Shown: piece by piece, positions 12,155 through 12,823 of the stretch
Layout: each line of letters begins with the position of its first letter
Position numbering within the stretch: position 1 is the stretch's first letter
Assembly: GCA_964391305.1 (NCBI GenBank)
Contig: CAYMJO010000028.1
Location: 1 to 12,823 of the forward strand
Direction: 5' to 3'
DNA length: 12,823 nucleotides
DNA from: CAYMJO01 sp964391305
GTDB lineage: Bacteria; Patescibacteriota; CALEFQ01
Notes under the pieces: generated by a model
What the model was told of the DNA's origin: nothing
The model's input: the letters and a program-made list of their open reading frames with translations, nothing else
The model's database searches: none
Position numbers and translations under genes: made by a program

Positions 12155-12823
12155 ATGCCAAAACAAAAACTAATAATTGTTGTTTCAATTATATTAGCTT
12201 TATTGGCCGCGAACATTTGTTTTGCCGGTTATCCAGAAATTCAAGGACGCAGGGTGAATGACTATGCAAACGTTTTGAACCAAAGCACGAAAGATGTCCT
12301 CGAAGAAAAATTGGAAGCTTTCGACAGCGAAACGACAAATGAAGTTGTCGTTGCAATCGTTCAAAATATGGAAGGCATTGATATAGACACCTATCGCAAC
12401 GAGCTTTTTGATAAATGGAATCTTGGAAAAGCCGATAAAGACAACGGGGTGCTTCTTGTGGTTGCAATGGACGAGCGTGATGTTGGAATCGAAGTTGGTT
12501 ACGGTCTTGAGGGGGTTTTGACGGACAGTGTCACAGGCTCGATCATCAGGAACGAAATTATGCCGTCTTTCAAAGCTGGAAATTATGACGAGGGAGTGAC
12601 GAAGGGCGTTGATGCTATAATTTTCGCGATTAAAGGCGAATATATTGGGGAAAGCAAGGAGGGAGGCTGGGTTTGGGTTATGATAATATTTCTAATTATT
12701 GGAGGAATCTTTGGGTTGATTATTTTCTCCGTAATACGTTCTGCTCGAAGAAACCGCTATTGGGATTCGGGGAGAAAAAGATGGGTTTATAGGTCTGGCG
12801 GGTTTTGGGGAACTCCTGGGGGC
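12155..12823 (+). CDS. TPM-domain (YgcG-like) membrane protein, 3' end outside the window
   Basis: The frame runs from ATG 12155 to the window edge, giving 223 codons without a stop, so the C-terminus is missing. It starts with a signal peptide (MPKQK plus hydrophobic core, likely cut after CFA at A24). The TPM domain (about 30-155) shows VNDYANVLNQ, NEVVVAIVQNMEG, KDNGVLLVVAMDERDVGIEVGYG (in two parts), EGVLTDSVTGSII and PSFKAGNYDEGVTKGVDAI. A membrane helix follows (about 172-191), then a basic segment and the start of a glycine-rich tail (SGGFWGTPGG), the normal YgcG layout. TPM domains have been reported to have weak phosphatase activity in some members; the physiological role is unclear. 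The outer domain faces outside. Neighbouring lemA is the usual partner. Confidence 0.93.
   Translation, partial: MPKQKLIIVVSIILALLAANICFAGYPEIQGRRVNDYANVLNQSTKDVLEEKLEAFDSETTNEVVVAIVQNMEGIDIDTYRNELFDKWNLGKADKDNGVLLVVAMDERDVGIEVGYGLEGVLTDSVTGSIIRNEIMPSFKAGNYDEGVTKGVDAIIFAIKGEYIGESKEGGWVWVMIIFLIIGGIFGLIIFSVIRSARRNRYWDSGRKRWVYRSGGFWGTPGG

Noticed and set aside
1..12823. UGA recoding (code 25 as in Gracilibacteria)
   Set aside because: The lipoprotein and ASCH-MazG genes end naturally at TGA, and no conserved gene has an internal TGA, so standard code 11 applies.
1..12823. CRISPR array, insertion sequence or integrated phage
   Set aside because: No regularly spaced repeats, transposase-like frames, integrase or phage genes are visible; the tRNA at 5440 has no flanking repeat of its 3' end that would mark an attachment site.

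Overview
The window is AT-rich bacterial chromosome in which every credible gene lies on the plus strand. It probably comes from a Candidate Phyla Radiation (Patescibacteria) genome, most likely Parcubacteria-like. This is inferred from the gene mix (single-anchor envelope proteins of unknown family, LemA plus TPM pair, BdbD/DsbA-like thiol oxidoreductase, IleRS of the Thermus/eukaryote-like type), the AT-rich coding style, and the almost complete absence of Shine-Dalgarno sequences. TGA ends two confident genes (5569-6051 and 10690-11427), so the code is standard and the UGA=Gly lineages (Gracilibacteria, SR1) are unlikely. No sequence search was possible, so the taxonomic placement is provisional.

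Layout. 1-330: a short ankyrin-repeat gene or gene remnant, closed by a good intrinsic terminator. 331-634: a doubtful 42-codon frame between two terminator hairpins, then a promoter with a perfect TATAAT box for the next gene. 635-2533: arginyl-tRNA synthetase (argS). 2534-2622: a gene-free but almost fully structured 89-nt spacer with a 15-bp hairpin and a GC-rich CCGCC/GGCGG palindrome. 2623-5286: GT4 glycosyltransferase, membrane-anchored PsbP-like protein and membrane-anchored DsbA-like protein, closely spaced and probably co-transcribed. 5440-5526: tRNA-Leu(CAG) with encoded CCA. 5569-9174: a small lipoprotein followed 21 bp later by isoleucyl-tRNA synthetase (ileS). 9307-9615: a one-helix membrane protein of unknown function. 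9711-9742: a strong intrinsic terminator. 9795-10568: recO. 10690-11427: an ASCH-MazG-like fusion with its own promoter lying over the end of recO. 11504-12823: lemA and a TPM-domain (YgcG-like) membrane protein that runs off the window edge.

How the genes work together. Two aminoacyl-tRNA synthetases and a tRNA give the locus a translation backbone. Between them sit envelope functions: surface glycan transfer, disulfide formation, a lipoprotein, LemA/TPM and two membrane-anchored unknowns. RecO serves recombinational repair. The ASCH-MazG fusion is the most novel single gene here. It joins a nucleic-acid or modified-base binding fold (ASCH/PUA-like) to an intact NTP-pyrophosphatase motif, which suggests sanitation of modified nucleotides or RNA-linked nucleotide sensing. 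It also has a clear promoter and a pair of 11-bp direct repeats spaced 21 bp apart just before its start codon.
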